Source: Mesorhizobium sp. LHD-90
Lineage (GTDB): Bacteria > Pseudomonadota > Alphaproteobacteria > Rhizobiales > Rhizobiaceae
Length of the DNA: 64,000 bases
Direction of reading: 5' to 3'
Assembly: GCF_030929505.1 (NCBI RefSeq)
Contig: NZ_JAVFVV010000008.1
Coordinates: 1-64,000 of the forward strand
Below the pieces are notes generated by a model. The model was not told the DNA's origin. It did not search any database and saw only the letters and a program-made list of their open reading frames with translations. A program made the translations under genes and the position numbers. Positions 1 through 8,420 of this stretch are shown here, piece after piece (position 1 is the stretch's first letter; every line of letters begins with the position of its first letter).

Positions 1-2
1 TC

Positions 3-272
3 GCGAGGGCCTGCCGCGACCACGACCTCAAACACATCCGCACCAAGCCGTATACGCCAAAGACCAACGGCAAGGCCGAACGCTTCATCCAGACCGCGCT
101 CAGGGAATGGGCCTACGCCGTCGCATATCCAACTTCAAACCACCGAGCCGGTGAACTTCCCATCTGGCTTCACCGATACAATTGGCATCGCCCACATGGT
201 AGCCTAAAGTCCAAAACACCAATCAGCCGCCTCGGACTAACCGAGGACAACCTCTTGAGGCTCCACAGTTAG
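3..272 (+). mobile_element. IS481-type transposase, C-terminal fragment
   Basis: An open frame enters from the left edge and stops at TAG 270-272, giving 89 residues. It contains TPKTNGKAERFIQT, the region around the third acidic residue (Glu) of the DDE/RNase H-fold integrase core, followed by the WLHRYNWHRPHGSL block that is characteristic of IS481/IS3-like transposases. The rest of the protein lies outside the window, so I cannot say whether the element is intact. No terminal inverted repeat was recognised after the stop. It marks the left end as accessory DNA next to a toxin-antitoxin pair. Confidence 0.8.
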
Positions 273-292
273 CGCGAGATCGCCATATGCAG

Positions 293-682
293 TCACTCCC
301 ACACCAGATCCGCCCCCATCTCTCTTATCGCCTCGTCCTTCGACACCAGCGTCAGCCCCTCCACCACCGCCTGTGCCGCGAGCATCCGGTCGAACGGATC
401 GCGATGTTCTGGGCCATACGACCCCGCCCGTATGGCATGCACGGCGGACAGCGGGAGAAGGTCAAACCCCTCCGCCGCCACGACCGCGTCGAATGCGCCG
501 ACCAGAGGCTCCACCTCCGGCCTGCGCCCTCGGTGATGCTTGTAGGACATTTCGTAGGCCGACACCGCGCTTGCGAACACCCGCACGTCCGGATTGGCAA
601 GAATGTCCCGAACCCCTGGCGGCAGGAGTTCGGGAAAATAGACCCACCAGAACAAAGCGTGGGTATCGAGCAGATACCTCAC
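293..682 (-). CDS. vapC: PIN-domain toxin (VapC family)
   Basis: 129 residues, the usual size for a VapC-type PIN ribonuclease that cleaves RNA when its antitoxin is lost. The acidic metal-binding residues are visible: Asp6 in the N-terminal LLDTHAL, Glu44 in SAYEMS, Asp95/Asp98 in HRDPFDRM, and a late Asp in VSKDEAI. The LDTHALFWW start is typical of the PIN subgroup that pairs with Phd-like antitoxins. The ATG overlaps the antitoxin stop by 4 bp (679-682), so the two are translationally coupled with antitoxin first. The RNA target cannot be told from sequence. Confidence 0.9.
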   Translation of the reverse strand: MRYLLDTHALFWWVYFPELLPPGVRDILANPDVRVFASAVSAYEMSYKHHRGRRPEVEPLVGAFDAVVAAEGFDLLPLSAVHAIRAGSYGPEHRDPFDRMLAAQAVVEGLTLVSKDEAIREMGADLVWE

Positions 683-1089
683 CGGCCGCCCGAATATTTG
701 CCCTCCCAGGCGTCAATTTCGTCCTGCTCCAGGGGCTGATCGAACAGGTCGGGCGGCATGCTGCCGCGCAGATACGCGAACCGCCCTGGCACGCGCGGCT
801 TCTTCTCGACAGCCGGCGCGACCGTCGCAACTGCCTTGCCATCGTGCATAATCGTGAACTCCCTGCCTGCTTCCACCGCTTCGCGCAGCCCTCGCATGTC
901 GAATTCAGCTTGCCGGTCCTCGGCAAAGCCCCCCGGCTCATTCATGCTCGTTTCGCCAACCATCTCCACCGGCACCAGCTTCACCGCCGGCTTGTTGCGG
1001 CGGGCGATAAAAATCTCGTCCCCCGCCTCGGCACGGGCGACGAGGTCGGAAAGCTGCGTCTTGGCGTCGTGCATGTTGATCGTGGCCAT
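679..1089 (-). CDS. Phd/YefM-type antitoxin with a repeated half-domain
   Basis: 136 residues, longer than the usual 75-90 for Phd antitoxins. Residues 1-42 are a classical Phd N-terminal DNA-binding unit (MHDAKTQLSDLVARAEAGDE, then IARRNKPAVKLVP). Residues about 68-92 resemble the same unit again (LREAVEAGREFTIMHDGKAV). The C-terminal tail, rich in acidic and aromatic residues, would be the toxin-binding part. It is the first gene of the operon and overlaps the PIN toxin by 4 bp. Its start codon sits 7 bases from a good -10 box with an operator palindrome in the spacer, so autoregulation is expected. Function is inferred from family and context. Confidence 0.85.
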   Translation of the reverse strand: MATINMHDAKTQLSDLVARAEAGDEIFIARRNKPAVKLVPVEMVGETSMNEPGGFAEDRQAEFDMRGLREAVEAGREFTIMHDGKAVATVAPAVEKKPRVPGRFAYLRGSMPPDLFDQPLEQDEIDAWEGKYSGGR

Positions 1090-1095
1090 GCGGAA

Positions 1096-1124
1096 AATAT
1101 AGCTAAGAACTTAGCTAGATACAA
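1096..1124 (-). promoter_or_regulatory. Toxin-antitoxin promoter and operator
   Basis: Read on the minus strand this is TTGTAT, a 17-base spacer, then TATATT (-35 at 1119-1124, -10 at 1096-1101). The spacer and the first base of the -10 hold a perfect palindrome, TAGCTAAG-AA-CTTAGCTA at 1100-1117. Only six bases separate the -10 from the antitoxin ATG at 1089, so the transcript probably starts at or beside the A of the ATG. An antitoxin dimer bound to the palindrome would block RNA polymerase. Confidence 0.65.
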
Positions 1125-1230
1125 GCGGCGTGTTGCCCATCCCTTTATGCTGGGTCGAGTGCAATATACGACAGGCCCTGGACGAGTGCCTCTTCGACAA
1201 GACAGCCACCGTCTTGCGGCTGCAGCACGG

Positions 1231-2223
1231 ATGCCCCAATTAACGCCCATGGATGGCGAGGCGAACAACGAGCGTCGGGGCTGGGGCGTGTCCGCCTCCG
1301 TCATCGTGCATGCGCTGATCGCCGCGCTCGTCATTTTCGGGCTCCCGACCCTGCCGCAGCCGCAGGAAGAAGAAGTCGTATCGGTAACGCTCGAGCCGCC
1401 GCCGAAACCGCCCGAACCGGCCAAGGCCGCCCCGCCACCACCGCCGCCGGTCGCTGAACCGGCCAAGCCGCCACCGCCGGCGCCGGAACGGGCGGCCGCT
1501 GCCCCAATTCCCGCACTCAATCCCGTCGTGAAATTCGGCGAAAAGGATGCCGGGCCGCGCCAATCGCTCGCCGGCGCGGGCGCCGAGGACAATCCGGACC
1601 CGCCATCCGCCGTCACGGACGAACCGAAAGCCACGGACGAAGCCAGGTCTGAACGCCCGGACAAGGACGAAGACCTGCCGGCCGCCGAAACCGGAAACGA
1701 AACCGCTGAAGCCGCAGAACCCCAACAGGCGACCGGCAAGGCCGACGAAAACACCGGCAGCGCCGCCGACCAGTTGGTCGCGACCGCCACCACCGCTCCG
1801 GACAAGGCTGCTCCTCCGGCACCGCCGCCGACACCCGGCAAGGCGAAGACTACGTCCGAGCCCAGGCTGAAAGAGGCGCGGCAACTGTTCTCACGATCCG
1901 CCAACGGCGGCCCGAGAGCGACAACGGCGATGGCGAACACCCCGCGCAGCATCCGCGCCGGCCGGCTCTGCGTGACTGAGCTGCGCCTGCAACTGCTCAA
2001 CGGCGGCCACTTTCCGGACCTGCTGCCGTCCTACAGGCTGGAAGACGGCACGGTTCTCGCGGTCCAGCGCTCGGCCTACCGCCGCGCCGGCGGCGCATGG
2101 CGCAATCTGAGCTTCGAATGCCAGGTCGATGCGGACGCAACCAGCGTGGTGTCATTCGCCTTCCGCGTCGGCGAACCGATCTCGCGCGAGGAGGTGGAGC
2201 GGCGCGGCCTACCTTCGCAATAA
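1231..2223 (+). CDS. TonB-like membrane-anchored protein with C-terminal DUF930-type domain
   Basis: 330 residues from ATG 1231; ATG 1249 is an alternative and neither has a clear ribosome site. Residues about 15-40 form one membrane helix (VSASVIVHALIAALVIFGLP). A long Pro/Ala/Glu-rich linker follows (PPPKPPEPAKAAPPPPPP and acidic stretches), as in TonB or TolA-like periplasm-spanning proteins. The last ~85 residues (from AGRLCVTELRLQL to GLPSQ) form a compact domain with two cysteines that resembles the rhizobial DUF930 family, which has no known function. It sits alone between the TA pair and a DUF72 gene. A structural role in the envelope is possible but not shown. Confidence 0.75.
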   Translation: MPQLTPMDGEANNERRGWGVSASVIVHALIAALVIFGLPTLPQPQEEEVVSVTLEPPPKPPEPAKAAPPPPPPVAEPAKPPPPAPERAAAAPIPALNPVVKFGEKDAGPRQSLAGAGAEDNPDPPSAVTDEPKATDEARSERPDKDEDLPAAETGNETAEAAEPQQATGKADENTGSAADQLVATATTAPDKAAPPAPPPTPGKAKTTSEPRLKEARQLFSRSANGGPRATTAMANTPRSIRAGRLCVTELRLQLLNGGHFPDLLPSYRLEDGTVLAVQRSAYRRAGGAWRNLSFECQVDADATSVVSFAFRVGEPISREEVERRGLPSQ

Positions 2224-2556
2224 AACTCAGGCGCCACGCCGAAACTCGGTCCGGCCAGCGCCGGCGTGGGCTCCGTCGAACACTACTCATCCGACCTCGC
2301 TTCGCTCGGTCGCCACCCTGGCCCGAGCCTCGGGTCTCGGCTAGTCCTTCGGACCCCACAAGCGGAGAAGGTGGAGCCTCGAAACAGCCTCGCCGCAGAT
2401 CGCCGACGTCGACCAGATTTCCCCTTCTCCCCTCGTTGGAAAAGGGCTCCGAAGGCGTCGCTGTCAGGAGCGATGCTGCTAGGTTGGCATTTCAGGTGTC
2501 ACGGTCCGCCTCCTGGTGGTAGTTTCCCGCACCGGAACGCATCAGGAGGAGAGCAC
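2224..2556. other. Intergenic stretch without a recognised gene
   Basis: 333 bases between the DUF930-type gene and the DUF72 gene. It holds short GC-rich self-complementary stretches around 2325-2360 but no U-run terminator and no coding frame I would defend. The only firm element is the ribosome site AGGAGGA at 2544-2550 that fixes the next start codon. Confidence 0.5.
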
Positions 2557-3369
2557 ATGCCGGAAAAAACCGGAAAAATCCGTGCCGGCATGGGCGGCTG
2601 GACTTTTGAGCCGTGGGAAGGAACATTTTATCCCGAAAAGCTGGCGAAGAAGAAGCAGCTCGAATACGCCTCCCGGCAGGTGCCGACCATCGAGGTCAAC
2701 GGCACCTATTATTCCGGCTTCACGCCGGCCACCTATGCCAAGTGGAACGCCGAGACGCCCGACAATTTCGTCTTCTCGATCAAGGGCAATCGTTTCGTCA
2801 CCAACCGGAAAGTGCTGGCGGAAGCCGGCGAGTCCATGGCGAAATTCTTCGCGCAGGGGCTGGAGGAACTCGGCGAAAAACTCGGGCCGATCGTCTGGCA
2901 GTTCGCGCCGACCAAAAAGTTCGAGCCCGACGATTTCGAGGGCTTTCTCAAGCTGTTGCCCGACAAGCATCAGGGTCGTCGGCTGCGGCACGCGCTTGAG
3001 GTCCGCCACGGCTCCTTCGCCGTACCCGAATTCGTGGCGCTGGCGCGCAAACACAAGATGGCGATCTGCTATGCCCACCATCACGACTATCCGGAATTCG
3101 CCGACGTGACGGCAGATTTCGTCTATGCGCGGCTGCAGAAGGGCGAGGATTCGGTGCCGACCGCCTACACGTCAAAAGACCTCGACCGCTGGGTCGAGCG
3201 CGCCAAGGAATGGGCCGGCGGCGGCCAGCCGGACGATCTGCCGCTCGCCGATCCGGGCAGCAAGCCTGAGCGGAAGCCGCGCGACGTGTTTGTCTACATC
3301 ATCCATGAAGGCAAGCTGCGCGCGCCCCAGGGCGCCATGGCGTTCATGGAGCGGGTCGGCGGGACCTGA
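2557..3369 (+). CDS. DUF72 (YecE-like) family protein
   Basis: 270 residues, normal for the DUF72/YecE family of TIM-barrel proteins whose biochemical role is unsettled. Family signatures are clear: GMGGWTFEPWEGTFYP near the N-terminus, then TIEVNGTYYSGFTPATYAKW, FVFSIKGNRFVTN, GPIVWQFAPTKKF and the late ALEVRHGSF. The start is fixed by AGGAGGA seven bases ahead of ATG 2557; an open frame continues upstream but lacks family similarity. No operon partner is evident. The call is at family level only. Confidence 0.85.
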   Translation: MPEKTGKIRAGMGGWTFEPWEGTFYPEKLAKKKQLEYASRQVPTIEVNGTYYSGFTPATYAKWNAETPDNFVFSIKGNRFVTNRKVLAEAGESMAKFFAQGLEELGEKLGPIVWQFAPTKKFEPDDFEGFLKLLPDKHQGRRLRHALEVRHGSFAVPEFVALARKHKMAICYAHHHDYPEFADVTADFVYARLQKGEDSVPTAYTSKDLDRWVERAKEWAGGGQPDDLPLADPGSKPERKPRDVFVYIIHEGKLRAPQGAMAFMERVGGT

Positions 3370-3508
3370 GCCCCGACCCGGCGGAGCACGTCCTTCAACG
3401 ACGGCATCTCGGGATTTTTGCGGCCCGGCTGCGACAAGATGCACACTTCATTCATCATGATCTGACAGTTCATTTGGGCAGCAGGCCGCCTTGGGGCAAG
3501 GCAAGGGC

Positions 3509-4660
3509 ATGACGCTCGACTACAACTCCCTGTTGATCGCTCTCGGCTTTTCCGGGGCATGCCTTGCGGCGACGCTGCTGATGAGCTGGCTCGTGGCCAG
3601 GACGGAGCTGTTCCTGCTCACCTGGGCGGCCGGTGTCGTCCTCATCGTCTTCTACGTCGTGCTCTACGCCTTCTACGTGGACGATCCAAGCCCGCTGCTG
3701 GGTGCGGTCTGCTACATCGCCCTGCTCACCGGCCTTTCCGCCTTGCTCGGCGCGGCGCGGCAGTTTCGTACCGGGCGTTCCCCGTTGAAACCGGCGATGA
3801 TCGGCGGCTGCGTGCTGATCGCGCTGGCCGTTCCGCCGATCCTGATGGGATATGACGGGCTGGGTTTCATGGCCGAAAACATCGCCGCGGCGGCCTTGTT
3901 GTCGGCGACCGCCTACGAATACTGGCGCGGCCGGGCGGAAGCGCCGGGCCCGATCCTCGGGTTGTCCGTGCTTTATGGCGTCGTCGCGTTCGGCTTCGTG
4001 CTGTGCGCCGGGGTCTTGATCTGGGATGGAAAGCTTGTGCTCGGGCAGGCGCCGCAGAACTGGGCGGAGGACGTGTCGCTGGCGGTCAACATTGCCGGCA
4101 TGACCGGCATAGGTGCGTTGTCGCTGGCTCTCAACCACTGGCGCGCCGCCGGCAAGCATCGCAACGAAGCGCGCACCGATTCCCTCACCGGTCTGCTAAA
4201 CCGCCGCGCCGTATTCGATCTGCACAGCCCGGTTCCGATGCGGCAGTTCTCGGCGGTGATCGCCTTCGATCTCGACGACTTCAAATCGATCAACGACCGT
4301 TTCGGCCACGCCGCCGGCGACAGCGTGATCCGCAGCTTCGCCGAGGAACTGTCGAAAGCTGCCGGGCGCGCCGACAGCGCGGCGCGGCTTGGCGGCGAGG
4401 AGTTCGTGCTGGTCGTGTCGCGCACCTTGCCCGAGCGCGCGGAGCAGCTTGCCGAGCGCATCCGCGCAAATTTTGCCGCCCGCCAGATCGACACTGACCA
4501 GGGCATTCTGGCCTGCACGGTCAGCGCCGGCATTGCCTTCGGCACGGAGGCGGGCGCCAGCTTCGAAAGCGTGCTGCGGCTGGCCGACAAGGCGCTCTAC
4601 TCGGCCAAGAGCAAGGGGCGCAATCAGGTGGCCATGCGGCACGTCCGGCTGGTGAAGTAG
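3509..4660 (+). CDS. Membrane-bound diguanylate cyclase (GGDEF)
   Basis: 383 residues. The first ~210 form about six hydrophobic helices with no recognised sensor domain. The GGDEF domain follows: TDSLTGLLNRR at about 223, FDLDDFKSINDRFGHAAGD, ARLGGEEF at about 292-298, and the closing ADKALYSAKSKGRNQV. The GGEEF signature and metal-binding Asp residues are intact, so it should make cyclic di-GMP from GTP. The residues before GGEEF read G-R-A-D-S-A-A-R-L, so the inhibitory RxxD site is not in register and product inhibition may be weak. ATG 3509 is preferred to an upstream TTG at 3491. The signal sensed is unknown. Confidence 0.9.
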   Translation: MTLDYNSLLIALGFSGACLAATLLMSWLVARTELFLLTWAAGVVLIVFYVVLYAFYVDDPSPLLGAVCYIALLTGLSALLGAARQFRTGRSPLKPAMIGGCVLIALAVPPILMGYDGLGFMAENIAAAALLSATAYEYWRGRAEAPGPILGLSVLYGVVAFGFVLCAGVLIWDGKLVLGQAPQNWAEDVSLAVNIAGMTGIGALSLALNHWRAAGKHRNEARTDSLTGLLNRRAVFDLHSPVPMRQFSAVIAFDLDDFKSINDRFGHAAGDSVIRSFAEELSKAAGRADSAARLGGEEFVLVVSRTLPERAEQLAERIRANFAARQIDTDQGILACTVSAGIAFGTEAGASFESVLRLADKALYSAKSKGRNQVAMRHVRLVK

Positions 4661-4667
4661 CCGCGTC

Positions 4668-6656
4668 CTATTCCCCCTCGTCCGAGCGATAGCCGGCTCG
4701 TGCCGCACCGTCCCACGGCGTTGTATGGTTGTCGATCCGCATCTGGAAAACGAAATAGGTGGGCGAGCAGAAACCCACACCCTTGATCTTCTTGACGCCC
4801 GGCGTGTCGGGCGGGAACTGCTGGCACATATAGTCCTCGCGGCAAAACATCTCGGCGGAGCAGGTCGGTCGATTGCCGCGCACCACCGCGCCGCCAAGGC
4901 ACTGGTCGAAATTGTTGGTGGCGACGCAGAGATCGAATTTCTTGCCGCCGGCCAGGCCGCAGATCTCGCTGGGTAGCGGCTGGCCCGCCCTGAAGGCAGC
5001 GAAAGTCCGGTCGCGGTCGTCGCAGGCGCGGTAAGCGAGCCCGCCCGGCACGCCGATCTTGGGCGGCCGGCAGGTGTAGCCCGTGCGCGAGATCGTCTTG
5101 TCGAAGGCGGCGAACTGCCCGGTGATGTTCATGCGGTCGTTGAAGGGCCGGCTCTGATCCGTGGCGATCTCGCCCGCCATGCAGGGATGGCCTGAAAACA
5201 TCTTTGGCGAACTTTGCGGCAGCAGGCATTGCGCCAGCCGAAAACGGCCGTCGGAGGTTCCGGCGAGCGGCGTGCAGACGGTGCCGGCGCCGCAACTCCA
5301 GCTATCGCCGAAATTTTTCGCCTCCTCCGCCATCATGCACGGCATGGCTGCGCCCGCCGTTTCATACGCCGGCTTGCCGGCCGACCAGTCGGCCGGCGGC
5401 GCGGCGGATAGCGGCCGGAACCGGTTCGGCTCCGCTCCACTCGCCACCGCGGCAAGATAGGCCGTGCGGCGCGGCAACTCCGCGTGCAGATGCGGCGAGA
5501 TGCCTACCTCTATGCTGTTCAGCGGCGACGTCGACGCATCGTCCAGCCCGATGACATGGAATCCAGCCGTCGAACCGGACTGATGGCAGCCCTGGCAAGC
5601 GCCGTTGTCGAGACGGTCAAGCAGCGCCTCCGGCGAACGCACCAGCCGGCCGGCCGAGAAGTCGGGGCGGGAAAAATCCGCCGGTTGGAACAGGCCGGAG
5701 AACGGATGGTTGACGGCGCGCGCGCTGCCGAAGGTCGAATAGGACACGACTTTTCGCGCCAGGAACCGCTCAGGGATTTCGTAGACGCCGGTGTCGATGG
5801 CCGAAACGTTCTGCAGGACATAGTCCGCCAGCGCGGCCTTCAGCCCGGCATCGGCCAACAACCGCGCGGTGTCGACCGTGTTCTCCAGCGGCACCTCCGA
5901 AGCAGCGTCGCCCTTCACGGCGAAGATGCGCATGAGATAGGCCGCCTGGCCGCCGAATTCGGTTTCCTGGCCCGAGGGGAAGCGCACCACCTGGGCGTTC
6001 ACCTCGAGCTGGCGAAACGTCAGCGCGTCGCGCTCCAGCGGCCCGCCCACCAGCCAGCCGATGTCGGCGGTCTCGTCCAAGCCCGGCGTCCAGCGCGCGG
6101 CGACGCCCTGGCACGAACCGTCGGCGTCCGGCGCAATGTCGAACACCGCGTTGAGATTGAACGGCAGGCGCGACGCCAGCACCTTGCCCTTGCCGTTCTT
6201 GCGAAAGGCGTAGGCCAGCCGGTAGACGAAGCGCGCCTCGCCGCAGCCGGTGCTGCCCTTGAGCGCAAGGAAGTCGCGACGGTCGACGCGGTTGACGACG
6301 CCCACCAGCCGGAAGGCCGCCGCCTTGGTCTTCAGCCAGCGCATGTCGATGATGCGCCCGACATTGCCGTCGGTGACTTCAAAAAGCTGCCGGCCGCCCT
6401 CCTTCATCTCGGCCCGCAGCGCGCCGACGTCGGCGCCGATCGTGTCGACGATCGACTTGTAGGCCGGCGCCTCGCGATAGAGTGTTTCGAGATCGGCGGC
6501 GCCTTTTTTGCCGAACAGATCGCCAAAACCGTAGCCGCGCTCCTCCAGCCGGGCGAGCAGTCCTCTGTCGTCCAGGAAAAGCACCGACCCGCCGGCAAAT
6601 GCCGGCATCATCGTCGCCAGTAGAAGAACAAGAACGGCAAGACTTCTGGCAGGCAT
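4668..6656 (-). CDS. Secreted protein with one haem c motif and a Cys-rich C-terminus
   Basis: 662 residues with a Sec signal peptide (residues 1-21, cut after PAFA). The middle has a single CxxCH motif (NGACQGCHQSG, about residue 360), the covalent haem attachment signature, followed by a HVIGLDD stretch. The last ~220 residues carry 14 cysteines, an even number that suggests disulfide bonds in the periplasm or outside the cell. I do not recognise a named family. It is convergent with the cyclase gene (7 bases apart) and downstream of nnrD/E on the same strand. A redox or binding role is possible; no function is assigned. Confidence 0.7.
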   Translation of the reverse strand: MPARSLAVLVLLLATMMPAFAGGSVLFLDDRGLLARLEERGYGFGDLFGKKGAADLETLYREAPAYKSIVDTIGADVGALRAEMKEGGRQLFEVTDGNVGRIIDMRWLKTKAAAFRLVGVVNRVDRRDFLALKGSTGCGEARFVYRLAYAFRKNGKGKVLASRLPFNLNAVFDIAPDADGSCQGVAARWTPGLDETADIGWLVGGPLERDALTFRQLEVNAQVVRFPSGQETEFGGQAAYLMRIFAVKGDAASEVPLENTVDTARLLADAGLKAALADYVLQNVSAIDTGVYEIPERFLARKVVSYSTFGSARAVNHPFSGLFQPADFSRPDFSAGRLVRSPEALLDRLDNGACQGCHQSGSTAGFHVIGLDDASTSPLNSIEVGISPHLHAELPRRTAYLAAVASGAEPNRFRPLSAAPPADWSAGKPAYETAGAAMPCMMAEEAKNFGDSWSCGAGTVCTPLAGTSDGRFRLAQCLLPQSSPKMFSGHPCMAGEIATDQSRPFNDRMNITGQFAAFDKTISRTGYTCRPPKIGVPGGLAYRACDDRDRTFAAFRAGQPLPSEICGLAGGKKFDLCVATNNFDQCLGGAVVRGNRPTCSAEMFCREDYMCQQFPPDTPGVKKIKGVGFCSPTYFVFQMRIDNHTTPWDGAARAGYRSDEGE

Positions 6657-6683
6657 GAATCCCCCTGGCGGCCCGCCGCGAGT

Positions 6684-8189
6684 CTAGCCGAGATTTTCGG
6701 GAGCGTGCAGGTCGCGCAGCACTGGCGGCAGTGCCTGCGGCAAATCCTCGGCGATCAGCCCGGGCCCGAAACGTTTTGCAGCCTCGGCATGCATCCAGAC
6801 ACCGGCGCAGGCAGCCTCGAAGGCCGGCATCTTTTGCGCCAGCAGGCCGGCGACGATGCCCGACAGCACGTCGCCGGAGCCGGCCGTCGCCAGCAGCGGC
6901 GTACCGTTGGTGTTGATGGCTGCGCGTCCGTCCGGCGTGGCGATCACCGTGTCCGGTCCCTTGTAGATGATCGTGCCGCCGATCCTTTTGGCCGCAAGCC
7001 GGGCACGTTCCAGCTTCGACGGCACCTTTTCCTCGGAAATGTCCGGAAACAATCTTTGGAACTCGCCCTCATGCGGGGTGATCACCAGTTCGGCCGGCCG
7101 GCCGCCCGGCGGCGGCAGCAGATCGGGCACGCGGGCGAGCGCGGTGAGCGCACTGGCGTCGATCACCACCGGCGCGGGATGCTCCCAGCGTCCAAGCAGC
7201 CGGAACAGGCTTCGCGCCGTCTCGGCGTCGGGCGACAGGCCGGGGCCGTAGACCAGCGCCGCCGGACGCCGCTCCGCCAGGAACGCCAGCACCTCGCCGA
7301 CGGTGTCGGCCTTGCGCTGCATGATCGAGGTGAGGTGCGCGGCGTTGACAGCCAGCGCCTCCAGCGGTGAGAGCAGCGTTACCGCCCCCGCCCCGGCGCG
7401 AGCGGCGGCCATGGCCGACAGCCGCGCGGCGCCGGTCGCGGTGGCGCCACCGCAGAACACCGCGACATGCCCGCGCGAATATTTGTGGGCGTCGACGCCG
7501 GGGCTGGGCAACGACCGTTGCCACAGCGCCGGTCGGTTCTCGAAGCAAGCGGCACCCACCGATGCGACGATCGTGTCAGGGATACCGATGTCGGCGACCA
7601 CGACCTCGCCGCAGGCAAGTTTTCCGGGAAGAAGCAGGTGCCCCGGTTTCGGGCGCACGAAGGTCACGGTGACCGCGGAGCGAAACGCCGCGCCCAGAAT
7701 TTGTCCGGTCGCGCCGGAAACCCCGCTCGGCAGGTCCACGGCGACCACCGGCAAGCCCATCTGGTTCGTCAGATCGATGGCGCGCCGCACATTGCCGTCG
7801 GGCGCGCGCGCCAGCCCGGCGCCGAACAGCGCGTCGACGACGATCGTCCCGGGCATGGGCGAGAACGCCGCGAGAGGCTCTGCGGCGACCGTGCATTCGG
7901 CTGCGGCCAGCGCGGCATCCGATCCGGCGCGCGGCGGGCCGTCGGCAAAGACCGCAACCGCGGCGCCCGACCGTCGCAGCAGTTCGGCCGCCACGTAACC
8001 ATCGCCGCCATTGTTGCCCGGACCGCAGAGCACGTCGACCCGTGTCACGCCGGCGAGACGCGAAAACACCGCGTCCGCCACCGCCGCCCCTGCCCGCTTC
8101 ATCAGCGCCAGCCCGTCGAACGGGCCGGCGGCAATTGCGCGGCGGTCGCATTCGGCCATTTCGTCGGGTGTCAAAACTTCAAGCGCCAT
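6684..8189 (-). CDS. nnrD: Bifunctional NAD(P)H-hydrate epimerase/dehydratase
   Basis: 501 residues with both halves fused. The N-terminal YjeF_N part (about 1-210) has the GPGNNGGDG loop and VDLPSGVSG; it epimerises R-NAD(P)HX. The C-terminal ribokinase-like part (about 225-490) has TPHEGEFQRL, KGPDTVIATPDG and NTNGTPLLATAGSGDVLSG, where the Asp is catalytic; it dehydrates S-NAD(P)HX at the expense of ADP. Together they repair hydrated nicotinamide cofactors. The gene is divergent from glnB, sharing a 308-base upstream region. Confidence 0.95.
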   Translation of the reverse strand: MALEVLTPDEMAECDRRAIAAGPFDGLALMKRAGAAVADAVFSRLAGVTRVDVLCGPGNNGGDGYVAAELLRRSGAAVAVFADGPPRAGSDAALAAAECTVAAEPLAAFSPMPGTIVVDALFGAGLARAPDGNVRRAIDLTNQMGLPVVAVDLPSGVSGATGQILGAAFRSAVTVTFVRPKPGHLLLPGKLACGEVVVADIGIPDTIVASVGAACFENRPALWQRSLPSPGVDAHKYSRGHVAVFCGGATATGAARLSAMAAARAGAGAVTLLSPLEALAVNAAHLTSIMQRKADTVGEVLAFLAERRPAALVYGPGLSPDAETARSLFRLLGRWEHPAPVVIDASALTALARVPDLLPPPGGRPAELVITPHEGEFQRLFPDISEEKVPSKLERARLAAKRIGGTIIYKGPDTVIATPDGRAAINTNGTPLLATAGSGDVLSGIVAGLLAQKMPAFEAACAGVWMHAEAAKRFGPGLIAEDLPQALPPVLRDLHAPENLG

Positions 8190-8256
8190 TGACTGCTCCG
8201 GCCGGTTCGGTGTCGGATAGCACAGGAGGAGCAGCGAACGAAGCGCGAGGGGCGCC

Positions 8257-8273
8257 TGCCTAATTTCTAGGCA
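8257..8273 (+). promoter_or_regulatory. Dyad shared with glnII, candidate enhancer site
   Basis: TGCCTA-N5-TAGGCA is a perfect dyad followed by six A residues. The core GCCT-N7-AGGC plus AAA recurs upstream of glnII at 23212-23226 with identical spacing. Here it lies about 150 bp upstream of the -24 box, a usual distance for a sigma54 enhancer such as NtrC. The binding protein is inferred, not shown. Confidence 0.5.
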
Positions 8274-8420
8274 AAAAACCCAAAATATAGGCTGATTAAA
8301 AATTAGTCATCCGGCCATATTGGCCGTAAAGGCAGCAACCTGAGAACGCGGCGCGATGAGTCGAGGCCGGTTGATAGGACTTGCTCGGAAATGAGACGCA
8401 TCGGCGATACCGCCGATAAC

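Noticed and set aside
3491-3508. TTG 3491 as start of the diguanylate cyclase
   Set aside because: ATG 3509 with GGCAAGGG upstream fits better and keeps the first membrane helix intact.
8281-8310. AT-rich tract before glnB as a replication origin or UP element
   Set aside because: No DnaA boxes and only ~30 bases long; better explained as part of the nitrogen control region.
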